A stretch of 64,000 nucleotides of DNA from Euptelea pleiosperma. Taxonomy: Eukaryota > Streptophyta > Magnoliopsida > Ranunculales > Eupteleaceae. Numbering within the stretch: position 1 is the first letter of the stretch; each line of letters starts with the position of its first letter. The stretch spans positions 19,966,154 through 20,030,153 of the forward strand of contig CM068552.1 of the NCBI GenBank assembly GCA_035048495.1, given 5' to 3'. A model generated the notes under the pieces. It had not been told where the DNA came from. It searched no databases and worked only from the letters and a program-made list of their open reading frames with translations. Positions 46,676 through 59,363 of this stretch are shown piece after piece. The position numbers were made by a program, and so were the translations under genes.

Positions 46676-48977
46676 GACTTATGGTTTTAAATTATACAAT
46701 CAACCGTGTAAGATCTTAGTTAATATTTATAGTCTTTAGACGCACAATATTCATAAGTGCATTAAAGATAATGTTAAAATTGATTTGTAGTTTTAAATTA
46801 TATAACCAACCAACCGTGTATGGTCTTAGCTGATGTTTATAGTCTTTAGATACACAATATTCGTAGGTGCATTAAAGATGATATTAAAATTGATTTGTAG
46901 TTTAAATTGTGCAACCAACCGTATAAGGTCTTAGTTGATGTTTATAATTTTTAGACGCACAACATTCATATGTGCATTAAAGATAATGCTCAAATTGATT
47001 TATAATTTTAAATTGTGGAACCAACTAATTGTGTAGGGTCTTAATTTATGTTTATAGTCTTTAGACGCACAATATTCGTATGTGCATTAAAGATTATACT
47101 CAAATTAATTTGTGATTTAAATTGTGCTACCAACCGTGTAAGGTCTTAGTTGATGTTTATAGTCTTTAGACGCACAATATTTATAGGTACATTAAAATTG
47201 ATGCTCAAATTATTTTTCAGTTTTAAATTGTTCAACCAACCAATTATGTAGGGTCTTAGTTGATGTTTATAGTCTTTAGATGCACAATATTCGTAGGTGC
47301 ATTAAAGATTATACTCAAATTAATTTATGGTTTTAAAATTATATAACCAACCGTATAAGATCTTAGTTGATGTTTATAGTCTTTAGATGACAATATTCAT
47401 ATCTGCATTAAAGATTATGTTAAAATTAATTTGTAGTTTTAAATTTTGCAGCCAACTAACTGTGTAAGGTCTTAGTTAATGTTTATAGTCTTTAGACGCA
47501 CAATATTCTTAAATTTATTAAAGATGATATTCAAATTGATTTGTAATTTTAAATTTTGCAACTAACCGTGTAAGGTCTTAGTTGATGTTTATAATCTTTA
47601 GATGTACAATAGTTATAAGTTAATTAAAGATGATGCTGAAATTGATTTGTAATTTTAAATTGTGCAACCAACCAACTATGTAAAGTCTTAGTTAATGTTT
47701 ATAGTCTTTAGACGTAAAATATTCATATGTGCATTAAAGATGATACTCGAATTAATTTGTGATTTTAAATTTTGCAACTAACAATGTAAAATCTTAGTTA
47801 ATGTTTATAGTCTTTAGACGCACAATATTAGTAATACATTAAAGATGATGCTCAAATTGATTTTTGATTTTAAATCATGCAACCAACCAACTATGTAGAG
47901 TCTTAGTTGATATTTATAGTCTTTAGACGCATAATATTCGTAGGTGTATTAAAGATTATACTTAAATTGATTTATGATTTTAAATTATAAAACTAACCGT
48001 GTAAAGTCTTAGTTGATATTTATAGTCTTTAGACACACAATATTAATATGTGCATTAAAGATGATGCTCAAATTGATTTCTGATTTTAAATTTTATAACC
48101 AACCAACTTTGTATGATCTTAGTTGATGTTTATATTTATTAGACGCACAATATTCGTAGGTATATTAGAGGTGATACTCAAATTGATTTGTAGTTTTCAA
48201 TTATACAACCAAACGTATAAGGTCTTAGTTGATGTTTATAATATTTACACGTATAATATTTATATGTGTATTAAAGATGATACTTAAATTAATTTGTGAT
48301 TTTAAATTATGGAACCAACCAATTGTGTAGGGTCTTATTTGATATTTATAGTCTTTATACGCACAATATTCGTAGATACATTAAATATTATACTTAAATT
48401 AATTTATGGTTTTAAATTTTGTAATTAACCATGTAAGGTCTTAGTTGATGTTTATAATTTTTAGACGTACAATATTTATAAGTGCATTAAAATTGATACT
48501 CAAATTTATTTATAATTTTAAATTGTGCAACCAACCAATTATGTAGGGTCTTAGTTAATGTTTATAGTCTTTAAACATAAAATATTCATAGGTGCATTAA
48601 AGATGATATTCAAATTAATTTATAATTTTAAATTATGCAACCAACCGTTTAAGGTCTTGATAATGTTTATAGTCTTTAGACGCATAATATTTATAGATAC
48701 ATTAAAGATGATGCTTAAATTAATTTATAATTTTAAATTATATAACCAACCAACTATATAAGGTCTTAGTTAATATTTATAATCTTTAGACGCACAATAT
48801 TCGTAAGTGTATTAAAGATGATACTCAAATTAATTTATTGTTTTAAATTATGCAACCAACCGTGTAAAGTCTTAGTTGATGTTTATAGTCTTTAAACGCA
48901 TAATATTAATAGGTACATTAAAGATGATACTTAAATTAATTTGTGATTTTAAATCGTACAACCAACCAACCAACCAA
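46676..48977. repeat. Satellite block 3
   Basis: About 21 monomers, more diverged than block 1 (many C-to-T-like changes, e.g. TTAATATTTATAGTC), with the same dimeric alternation. It begins exactly at the truncated end of the RLP fragment and ends at ACCAACCAACCAACCAAC next to the inverted-duplication arm at 48978. Confidence 0.9.
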
Positions 48978-50289
48978 CTTTTTTATCATATTTTATCGTC
49001 TTTCTAGATAATTAACAATCATCTATTTTCTCATTTCGTGTTGTCGTGTTCCTCATCTTCGATCATCTTTTTCCTCTTGTTATATTATCTCTTTTCTCTT
49101 ATTGTGTTGTCTTTCTTCATATTTAACAATCATCTCTTTTCCCCTTTTGTGTCATTTTTTTTCAAGTTTAGATCCGGACAGTTTACCTCTACCTTTCATG
49201 TCATCACTTCGAGTTGTACTTATTCATTTCCGCTATACAAATTGTAGCGATCTTTGGTAGTAACAATAGCGTATTTTATTAATAATACAAAAGGAATGTA
49301 TAAAAGAATGTTCAAAACATGTGTTGCATAAAAGAATGTACAAAAAAAAAAGATGAAAGAGAAAGCAAAGTAGGAGAAAACATATGATAGAGTAGGAGAA
49401 AACATATGACAGAAAAATAAAAAACAGATGACAAAAGATGAGAAAACAAATGATAAAGTGGGAGAAGATGAGCTTTCTTCCAAGTAATCTAGAAAATTGA
49501 TTACTTATTCGCCTAGCTCCCATTGAATGGATGCGTAGGAAAGCCCATATTATCAAAATTGTAACACAATCATATAATGACTCGTAAACAATCTGTCCTC
49601 ATTAAAAGTTGTTGAACTCATTCAACTTTATATCACCGATGTGGTGTCAGTAATTTAGGTGGTTATAGTGAGTTTTTCATGGCCATTGTTGATCCTGTAT
49701 TGAATATAACAAATGATAGAGAATGAGAAAACAAATGACAGAATATGAGAAAATATGAAAAAATAGATATAACAAAATGAGAACATAAATACGACTATTG
49801 AGAGGATGTGTGACTATTTTTTCATAGAGTGTAAATGCATGAAAGAGTGTCATTGTTAAAAGAGGTTGATTGCTTTTTGGAGTGATCCCCAACCGTTAGA
49901 TGATAATCGGACGGTTGATCCAAAATATATTTTAGAGCCATCATTAGGAATAGGCGTAGAAAAGGTGTAGGCGTAGAAAGGTGTAGGCGTACGGTCATGT
50001 CAACTTTGTTTAAATCTCCTTTTTCAAGTCATACCCAAAATTTAAGGGCAAAATGGGTAATCGTTGCTTTTTTTTGTTATCTGTTGTCTTGTCTGTAATA
50101 AATGTTTCAATTGTTAATTTTTGAGTAAATTACCCAAGTGAGATCCCTAAAGCAAGTGTTTGCAAGACTCACTACCCCTTGTTTGAGTTAGGCGAGTTGA
50201 ATGGTCCTGTTTGGCTTCTCATATTTGTTGTCTCAAGACCTATCCTTGTTTGACATAATATTTCATTTTTATTCTATGTAAACTGGCAC

Positions 50290-50290
50290 T

Positions 50291-50338
<48 letters not shown>
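50290..50338. repeat. (GA)n microsatellite
   Basis: GAGAGA run with one A-rich break, mirrored as (CT)n at 59316-59364. Confidence 0.9.
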
Positions 50339-50344
<6 letters not shown>

Positions 50345-52389
50345 TGGGGCATTGTCAAGCCTTAAAGAACTCTAGAAATACTTCTTGAAGATATCGAAGG
50401 CTTGATTAAAGAAGCTCATGAGCACACAATTTTTTCAAACCATTAGATTCAAGTCAAATCAAAGAAATCAAATGAGTCCCAATCGAGTTCATTAAAATTG
50501 AGATTTTTTTTTTCAAATCTACTGACTAGACAAGATTCTGTAACGTCAAGAATAATAAAACAGCATCATAATGGATTCGGACCTCATGTTTACAAAAAAA
50601 AAAAAAAAGGATTCGGACCTCCCACGTTCCGTTATGTACCGTTTTTAAGCTGCAGAAAATAACGGTCCCTTTTAAACATTGGTTAATACAGTGAAAGTGA
50701 AAAAAACAATCAGAGAAGAGTTTTCCACCTATGCAAATAAAGAAAAGATATAAAAATAAGGGCTTGTTTGGATCACAAATTTTAGACCTGAAAAACTAAT
50801 TTTTTTTTTCAAAAGGACATATTGTTTGGATAACCATTTTTTAAAATGTATTTGTTCCATAAAATATATATTTTAAGCCAAAAAGTTTTTTTTATAAAAA
50901 ATAGCTGAAAGTTGTTAATTCAAGTAAAAAAAGACTTAAATTTTGCTTGCTCAATGAACGAAATAAACAAAGAAACCCTACTCCCACAGCCCCTCCCCAT
51001 CTATCACTCATCAATTTTAGTGATAGGCCCACTAAGAGAAGATAAAATACATTTTGCATTAATGATTGTCCAAATAAACTTTTTAAGAGAAATACCTTGT
51101 AAAAAATATATTTTCAAAAACCCTCTTTTAAAATAAAGCATTTTTGTAAAAATGGCATTCCAAACGGGCCCTAAGGATTTTTATAAGACAACTTAACCCT
51201 GCTGCAAAGGAGTACTCTGTCCATTTTTTACGGTGAGAAACAATTTGCACATAATGAATTAAAAATTCAGCAAAAATAAATAAAACTTAAAAATAAAATA
51301 TTTGTAATATAAAATGATTTTTCAGCCACGTGGCACATTCTTAGAGAGCACTGACCATATGGCTGTTTGGCAAATCACTAGGTGGACCTACAAACCAAAA
51401 ATAAACTTGATCAGTGATTTCTAAGCGTTGGATTGGAGTTATTTTCAGAGGTTGATTTTAACCCTAGGAATTTGAGCATTATTGAGCGTTATTTGGGAGT
51501 AAAGATCCAAAGGTTGTAAATCACTAATCAGGCTGATACAATTTACATGAGAAATTTTTTGAAGCAGTGGATTTTTGAAGCAACGAAGCAGTGGCCAATC
51601 ACATCGTGCCACAATCCGCTGTTCAAAAAGCATTTCTGGGTTGGTGGCAAGACGTGATTGGCCACTGCTTCGATGCTTCAAAAATTTTCTCATATTTACA
51701 TACTCTAAAAATATGAAACTGTTTGCATACAAGATTCAGTGGACAAAAAGTAATCTGCACATGTGGTGCATGAATATATGTTAAGTATAGTCTGCACCTA
51801 CTGGAATGCTCATGTCATCTCACTATTTTCAAGGTACATCTAATGGTGCAAGCAAAATTTACATTCTGTACCATTGTGCAAATTAGTTTGATTCCGTTGC
51901 CAATTGAACCACGTATGTCTACTAATCTACTAACCAATTTTATTTTGGGAATTGATTTTTTCAATGTGGTTTTTACCAAGGTTTAAAGGGGACCGTTATA
52001 ACGCTATAATCGACTGGGGGCGTTACCATTTTTTCTGTTATAATGGAAAAAAGCTCAGGGCCAAAATAGAAAAAATGAAAATAACAGCCGTTTTTTCCAT
52101 AATTTTTCAGAAAATAACGGCTTTTATTTTCGTTATAACGGCCAATATTTTTTGGGAGTTTTAATGGTCGATAACGTAATGGAGTAGGTCTGAATCCGTT
52201 ATAACAGCCATTATTTTCGTTGGCCGTTTTTTAAACCTTGGCTTTTACCACCTCCGCTTAATATTTTTCAAATTAAGATGTGCTTTTTACTTGCACCCTT
52301 TGCAAAACTATCTTTATAGTGATTTCTGAAAGCAAATGTAAATGAGAAAATATTGGGATTGGAGTAAAAATACTCATCAATTAAAAAAA

Positions 52390-53031
52390 GAAAAATTTCA
52401 TAAAGGAAAAAAAATTTAAATGTATTTACAAAAACAAAAAAAAAACGTTCTGACATTTGTAAAAAAAAGTAATTGGGCGTCTCACCCCCACAAAAATTAA
52501 AGCTGAAAAAAGGCTGACAAACGCCCTTTTAAAGGGCGTCTGTACAGACGCCGTAAAGGAGTAAAACTTGTCAGCAATACGGGCCATGTGGCACACTCTT
52601 AGTGGACACTGGTCGTATGGATCTTTGGCCAATCACTAGGTGGGCCTACAGACCAAAAATAAACATGATCAGTGGTTTATAAGCGTTGGATTGAAGTTAT
52701 TTTCATGGGTTGATTTTAACCATTGGATTTTGAGCATTATTTGAGTGCAAAGATCAAAAGGTTGGAAAATACTAATCAGGTGATTTTTGGTTTGCAGGTC
52801 CACTGAGGGACTGGCCAAACATCCATAAGGTCAGCGTCCACTAAGAGAGTGCCATATGGCTCGTATTGTTGACAGAAGTTTTACTCCTTTATGGGCAAAC
52901 ACCATTTTAAACGGCATCTATATAGACGCCCTGTTAGCCTTTTTTAAGCTTTTATTTTTATCGAGGTGAGACACCCTTTGAAAGGGCTTTTTTTTTGGTG
53001 AAATTGAAAGGGCGTTTAGTTACCTTTTTTT
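52390..53031. mobile_element. Truncated foldback element in left arm
   Basis: Same family as 36479-37155: starts GAAAAATTTCATAAAG and carries CGCCCTTTTAAAGGGCGTCTG, TAAAACTTGTCAGCAATACG and the mirror module. The far end is replaced at 53031 by AGGGAATTTTTGACATACCC of another element. The right-arm copy is at 56623-57264. Confidence 0.65.
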
Positions 53032-53167
53032 AGGGAATTTTTGACATACCCCCCCATGTTATTTTGAAAATTTGACATACCCCCCACAATTTGAAAAAGC
53101 TGACATACCCCCCTATGACTCGGTCCACTGTCATTTGACCAGTGTTGACCCTAGTTGACTACCAAAT
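53031..53167. repeat. GACATACCCCCC-repeat terminal sequence
   Basis: Starts GGGAATTTTTGACATACCCC and contains three TGACATACCCCCC words with TTTTGAAAA and TTTGAAAAAGC between them, then TTTGACCAGTGTTGACC. It looks like one end of a DNA transposon, possibly Mutator-like. The LTR at 53168 (mirror 56486) cuts it and no other end is present. Confidence 0.45.
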
Positions 53168-53474
53168 TGTCACGCCCCGAATCCGAATACCTAGATACGA
53201 CCCGAAAATCCGTGGATTGACCCGTACTCGAACCCAGAGGTGATCCATGAATGTCCCCTAGTGGTCCAATTAGGTCAATTAGACTACTAAGGTTCATTCG
53301 AAAGCTCATTAAGTAAAAAAAAGAATTCTAGATGTAGAAAACAAATAATTAAAATAATTCATAATTCAATCAATCAACTAAATGTGTGGAAAAGAATGTG
53401 AGAACATGATCTGAATCAAAGGACTACATGCCCATGAAAATAAATAAATAATCTTTTAGAACAATCGAAATAAA

Positions 53475-55041
53475 ACAAGAGAAAATAGATGATAAAATAG
53501 GAGAAAAGAGACGATATGAAAGAAGAAAAGAGATGATTGTTAAATACGAAGAAAGACGACATTGTAGGAGCAAAGAGATGATACAGCAAGGTGAAATAGA
53601 CAATAGAATAAGATGAAAGAGACGATACGAAAGAAAAAAATAGATGATTGTTAAATACAAAAAAGACAATACAGTAAGAGCAACGAGATGATACAACAAA
53701 AAGAAATAAACAATAAGAATAAGAGGAAAAAGACGATACGAAAGTAGAAAAAAAATGATTGTTAAATACAAAGAAAGACAGCACAGTTAGAGCAAATAGA
53801 TGATATCGCAATAGGAAAGAGACGATAGAATAAGAAGAAAGAGACAATACGAAAGAAGAAAAGAGATGATTGTCAAATATGACAAAAAATGACACAGCAG
53901 TAGAAAATAGATGATAGTAAAAAAGGAAAAAAGATGACAACAAAGGAGGAAAAATATGATCGTTAAATATGAAGAAAGACGACACGAAAGATAAGCAAAA
54001 AAAATGAGAAGCTTCGGTGAAGACGAAGATAAAAAAAAGAAATGAAAAATGTTGAAGAAAAAGAAATGGATTTGTAAAAGAAGAACTTCTTATTGTATTA
54101 TGATCTTTGCGTATGAGAACTGAGAAGCTTTGGTGAACACGGAGAAAATGAAGAAAAGAAAAAATAAGAGAAACAAAGAAAAAAGGGTTGGGCTCAGGGG
54201 ACACCCATTTTTTACCCAATTTTTTACATCCATTTTGACATACTTACATAGAAGATGAATCAATGGCTGGTTTTTGGTGAGGATGATCTCTATGGTGAGG
54301 AGATCATCCTCACAAAAATTCAAATCATTATGATATTCATAAACTGGTTTAGAAGCTGAAGAATTACGGACCGTCGATTTTTACCGTATAACTTGAAAAC
54401 CACGTTTGATGAGGTTAGAAATTTCAGAATGGACTGATATTTTGTTGGGGTGATCTATATGGTGATGAGATCATCCCCACCAAAAATCAACCACTGATTC
54501 ATCTTCGATGTGGGTACGCCAAAATGAGTGCCCCCCTAGCCCGATCAAAGAAAAAATATTGGAGAAGAAGATGTGAAGTTGCAAAGGAAAAAAGCTTGCA
54601 AGAGAAAAAAAAATGAAGAAGAAAGTTTACAGGAGAAGCTTTTGTGAGAAGAAGAGAAGAATCAACCACTGATTCGTCTTCTATGTAGGTACGCCAAAAT
54701 GGGGGTAAAAAATGGGTGTCCCCTAGCTCGACCCAAGAAAAAATGTTGGAGAAGATGTGGAGTTGCAAAGGAAGAAAACTTGCAAGAGAAGAAAATGAAG
54801 AAGAAAGCTTACAGGAGAAGCTTTTGTGAGAAAAAGAGAAGAAAGAGAAATAGGAATGATTACTGTCAGTTGAAGTGTACTTTTTTTTTACTTTTTCAAT
54901 GGAAAAGTTAAGTTTTATATTGTTATGACAGTAAGGGTAATACTGTCCGATAACATACCCATATTGTTAATCTTGTAAAGGTTGACAAGTTATTGTCTTG
55001 TCCGTAATAAATGTTCCAATGGTTAATTTTTGGGTAAATTA
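53475..55041 (+). mobile_element. Partial second copy of the Mutator-like element (3' half)
   Basis: Direct repeat of about 60837-62429: 111-bp minisatellite, then the GATGATCTCTATGGTGAGG / CATCCTCACAAAAATT region, paired GGGTGTCCCCTAGC-like words, and the terminal repeat up to GGGTAAATTA (three terminal bases missing). Identity is about 98-99 percent by eye. It lacks an insertion of about 31 bp present at about 61450. Phe/Ser-rich minus-strand frames (e.g. 53416-54219) are minisatellite reads. Confidence 0.85.
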
Positions 55042-55070
55042 ACAATTGTTATGACAGTAAGGGTTAATCT
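55042..55070. other. Short junction with a deleted copy of Mutator-like element sequence
   Basis: ATTGTTATGACAGTAAGGGT followed directly by TAATCTTGT repeats the element's sub-terminal text (54930-54975) with about 28 bp missing. It joins the truncated terminal repeat to the LTR at 55071 and looks like a repair or template-switch scar. Confidence 0.5.
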
Positions 55071-56486
55071 TGTGCGGGACTTTTCTGTAAAACCTAGAAT
55101 TCCAGATTCTATCTAGTCCACTTAATTAAGGGTTTCGACCTATATTTTTAATCTGAATATTTTTTTATTTATTTTTTTTAAAAACCTCTGTAAATCTAGT
55201 TTTTTAATCCATTAAGTTTATATTTTTTTAATTAATATTTATTTAGTTATGATTTTTACAAGGCAGTACATTCTTTTTTATAAAAATCTATTAATTATTA
55301 GTGGTTCAGTCATGACTTATTGACTATTAAGGGATTTATCCCTTGTTGTTTGACTAAACCCTAGATGGTTTAACCTATACTTGTATGCATGGGGATCTCA
55401 CCCATGTGTCTTGGATCTCTCATAGGGTTCGGCCAAGTGTCTTGGATCCCTCTTTAGGGTTCAACCTTGTGTCATGGATCCCTCATAGGGTTCGGCCATA
55501 GTGTGTTGAATTCTCTTGCGATTCTTACTTATATTGTTCATCCGTGTTGATCGTGACTTTCGGTGATTGTTACATGTTATTCATGTTTAACCCTAATTCA
55601 TTCCTATGTTATCACTTTTGATAATCATCTGTTCATTTTATATTCTTATTTAAATGTTAAATACATGTGTGCTTATGCCATGTCTAGTACCATCTTGTTG
55701 TCATACCATGATCATCACGTCATTTCATATAAGGGATGCATAAGAGAAAGGGGGTTGAAGTATATTATATACATTTATATTGGTTTTATCAATTAATCAG
55801 GGTTTGGTACCCTAGGGTGAAAGGCCCCAGACGTTATTATATCCTACAGATGGGTTGATGAGACCGCTCCCAATGCAGGAAGGAGATGGAGACCCTATGT
55901 GGTTATGGGTACTAATTGAATTTGCATCCCGTACTCACTTGCATTCATCCTCATATTCATGTCATCCTTATTATATGATTGAGATGCATACCTTGGTTAA
56001 AAACTTGTATAGTATGACATCATACCATGCACACTGTTGTATTACTGGGCCTTGGCTCACGGTGTTACACCGATACCATTTTCAGATTTTGAGGAGCCAG
56101 GTACGTGAGATGATTTTGAGGCAAAAGACTCCGGTGCATTCGAGGAGATCGGCGGAGTCGATCCCACACTTTAGAAAACTTTATTTCGATTGTTCTAAAA
56201 GATTATTTATTTATTTTCATGGGCATGTAGTCCTTTGATTCAGATCATGTTCTCACATTCTTTTCCACACATTTAGTTGATTGATTGAATTATGAATTAT
56301 TTTAATTATTTGTTTTCTACATCTAGAATTCTTTTTTTTACTTAATGAGTTTTCGAATGAACCTTAGTAGTCTAATTGACCTAATTGGACCACTAGGGGA
56401 CATTCATGGATCACCTCTGGGTTCGAGTACGGGTCAATCCACGGATTTTCGGGTCGTATCTAGGTATTCGGATTCGGGGCGTGACA
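55071..56486 (-). mobile_element. LTR (probably Ty3-type), TGT...ACA ends
   Basis: On the minus strand it runs TGTCACGCCCCGAATCC (56486) to GTCCCGCACA (55071), 1,416 bp. The CACGCCCC start is common among plant Ty3-type LTRs. No primer-binding site or internal region is next to either end. The 5-bp flanks differ (AATCT and ATTTG), so it is not a simple solo insertion. Its first 307 bp are included in both arms of the inverted duplication. Frames at 55563-55796 and 55855-56238 show no domain. Confidence 0.7.
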
Positions 56487-59309
56487 ATTTGGTAGTCAAC
56501 TAGGGTCAACACTGGTCAAATGACAGTGGACCGAGTCATAGGGGGGTATGTCAGCTTTTTCAAATTGTGGGGGGTATGTCAAATTTTCAAAATAACATGG
56601 GGGGGTATGTCAAAAATTCCCTAAAAAAAGGTAACTAAACGCCCTTTCAATTTCACCAAAAAAAAAGCCCTTTCAAAGGGTGTCTCACCTCGATAAAAAT
56701 AAAAGCTTAAAAAAGGCTAACAGGGCGTCTATATAGATGCCGTTTAAAATGGTGTTTGCCCATAAAGGAGTAAAACTTCTGTCAACAATACGAGCCATAT
56801 GGCACTCTCTTAGTGGACGCTGACCTTATGGATGTTTGGCCAGTCCCTCAGTGGACCTGCAAACCAAAAATCACCTGATTAGTATTTTCCAACCTTTTGA
56901 TCTTTGCACTCAAATAATGCTCAAAATCCAATGGTTAAAATCAACCCATGAAAATAACTTCAATCCAACGCTTATAAACCACTGATCATGTTTATTTTTG
57001 GTCTGTAGGCCCACCTAGTGATTGGCCAAAGATCCATACGACCAGTGTCCACTAAGAGTGTGCCACATGGCCCGTATTGCTGACAAGTTTTACTCCTTTA
57101 CGGCGTCTGTACAGACGCCCTTTAAAAGGGCGTTTTTCAGCCTTTTTTCAGCTTTAATTTTTGTGGGGGTGAGACGCCCAATTACTTTTTTTTACAAATG
57201 TCAGAACGTTTTTTTTTTGTTTTTGTAAATACATTTAAATTTTTTTTCCTTTATGAAATTTTTCTTTTTTTAATTGATGAGTATTTTTACTCCAATCCCA
57301 ATATTTTCTCATTTACATTTGCTTTCAGAAATCACTATAAAGATAGTTTTGCAAAGGGTGCAAGTAAAAAGCACATCTTAATTTGAAAAATATTAAGCGG
57401 AGGTGGTAAAAGCCAAGGTTTAAAAAACGGCCAACGAAAATAATGGCTGTTATAACGGATTCAGACCTACTCCATTACGTTATCGACCATTAAAACTCCC
57501 AAAAAATATTGGCCGTTATAACGAAAATAAAAGCCGTTATTTTCTGAAAAATTATGGAAAAAACGGCTGTTATTTTCATTTTTTCTATTTTGGCCCTGAG
57601 CTTTTTTCCATTATAACAGAAAAAATGGTAACGCCCCCAGTCGATTATAGCGTTATAACGGTCCCCTTTAAACCTTGGTAAAAACCACATTGAAAAAATC
57701 AATTCCCAAAATAAAATTGGTTAGTAGATTAGTAGACATACGTGGTTCAATTGGCAACGGAATCAAACTAATTTGCACAATGGTACAGAATGTAAATTTT
57801 GCTTGCACCATTAGATGTACCTTGAAAATAGTGAGATGACATGAGCATTCCAGTAGGTGCAGACTATACTTAACATATATTCATGCACCACATGTGCAGA
57901 TTACTTTTTGTCCACTGAATCTTGTATGCAAACAGTTTCATATTTTTAGAGTATGTAAATATGAGAAAATTTTTGAAGCATCGAAGCAGTGGCCAATCAC
58001 GTCTTGCCACCAACCCAGAAATGCTTTTTGAACAGCGGATTGTGGCACGATGTGATTGGCCACTGCTTCGTTGCTTCAAAAATCCACTGCTTCAAAAAAT
58101 TTCTCATGTAAATTGTATCAGCCTGATTAGTGATTTACAACCTTTGGATCTTTACTCCCAAATAACGCTCAATAATGCTCAAATTCCTAGGGTTAAAATC
58201 AACCTCTGAAAATAACTCCAATCCAACGCTTAGAAATCACTGATCAAGTTTATTTTTGGTTTGTAGGTCCACCTAGTGATTTGCCAAACAGCCATATGGT
58301 CAGTGCTCTCTAAGAATGTGCCACGTGGCTGAAAAATCATTTTATATTACAAATATTTTATTTTTAAGTTTTATTTATTTTTGCTGAATTTTTAATTCAT
58401 TATGTGCAAATTGTTTCTCACCGTAAAAAATGGACAGAGTACTCCTTTGCAGCAGGGTTAAGTTGTCTTATAAAAATCCTTAGGGCCCGTTTGGAATGCC
58501 ATTTTTACAAAAATGCTTTATTTTAAAAGAGGGTTTTTGAAAATATATTTTTTACAAGGTATTTCTCTTAAAAAGTTTATTTGGACAATCATTAATGCAA
58601 AATGTATTTTATCTTCTCTTAGTGGGCCTATCACTAAAATTGATGAGTGATAGATGGGGAGGGGCTGTGGGAGTAGGGTTTCTTTGTTTATTTCGTTCAT
58701 TGAGCAAGCAAAATTTAAGTCTTTTTTTACTTGAATTAACAACTTTCAGCTATTTTTTATAAAAAAAACTTTTTGGCTTAAAATATATATTTTATGGAAC
58801 AAATACATTTTAAAAAATGGTTATCCAAACAATATGTCCTTTTGAAAAAAAAAATTAGTTTTTCAGGTCTAAAATTTGTGATCCAAACAAGCCCTTATTT
58901 TTATATCTTTTCTTTATTTGCATAGGTGGAAAACTCTTCTCTGATTGTTTTTTTCACTTTCACTGTATTAACCAATGTTTAAAAGGGACCGTTATTTTCT
59001 GCAGCTTAAAAACGGTACATAACGGAACGTGGGAGGTCCGAATCCTTTTTTTTTTTTTTTGTAAACATGAGGTCCGAATCCATTATGATGCTGTTTTATT
59101 ATTCTTGACGTTACAGAATCTTGTCTAGTCAGTAGATTTGAAAAAAAAAATCTCAATTTTAATGAACTCGATTGGGACTCATTTGATTTCTTTGATTTGA
59201 CTTGAATCTAATGGTTTGAAAAAATTGTGTGCTCATGAGCTTCTTTAATCAAGCCTTCGATATCTTCAAGAAGTATTTCTAGAGTTCTTTAAGGCTTGAC
59301 AATGCCCCA

Positions 59310-59363
<54 letters not shown>

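Larger units (their letters stand above)
48978..53474 (-). repeat. Left arm of 4,497-bp inverted duplication
   Basis: It is the inverted copy of 56180-60676. Paired positions always sum to 109,654, so there is no net indel over the whole arm. At least two substitutions are visible (52518/57136 and 53304/56350). Within it, in inverted order: 111-bp minisatellite end, Mutator-like terminal repeat ending at 50135, (GA)n at about 50290-50338, a segment homologous to 37.6-38.6 kb, a TAACGG MITE, a foldback element, a GACATACCCCCC repeat and the first 307 bp of an LTR. No protein-coding gene. Confidence 0.93.

Noticed and set aside
41870..48977. A CRISPR-like repeat array
   Set aside because: Monomers are continuous and diverged with no unique spacers, and the sequence is from a plant; it is satellite DNA.
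53416..54219. A 267-codon Phe/Ser-rich frame on the minus strand, and similar frames at 60639-61478
   Set aside because: They read through the 111-bp minisatellite of the Mutator-like element (111 is divisible by 3, so frames stay open). Composition repeats with the unit; no start context or domain.
55563..56238. Small plus-strand frames of 77 and 127 codons
   Set aside because: They lie antisense inside an LTR and show no domain; the second ends in sequence that is part of the inverted repeat.
55071..56486. A simple solo LTR with target duplication
   Set aside because: The termini are good (TGT...ACA), but the 5-bp flanks AATCT and ATTTG do not match, so I list it as an LTR at a rearranged joint.
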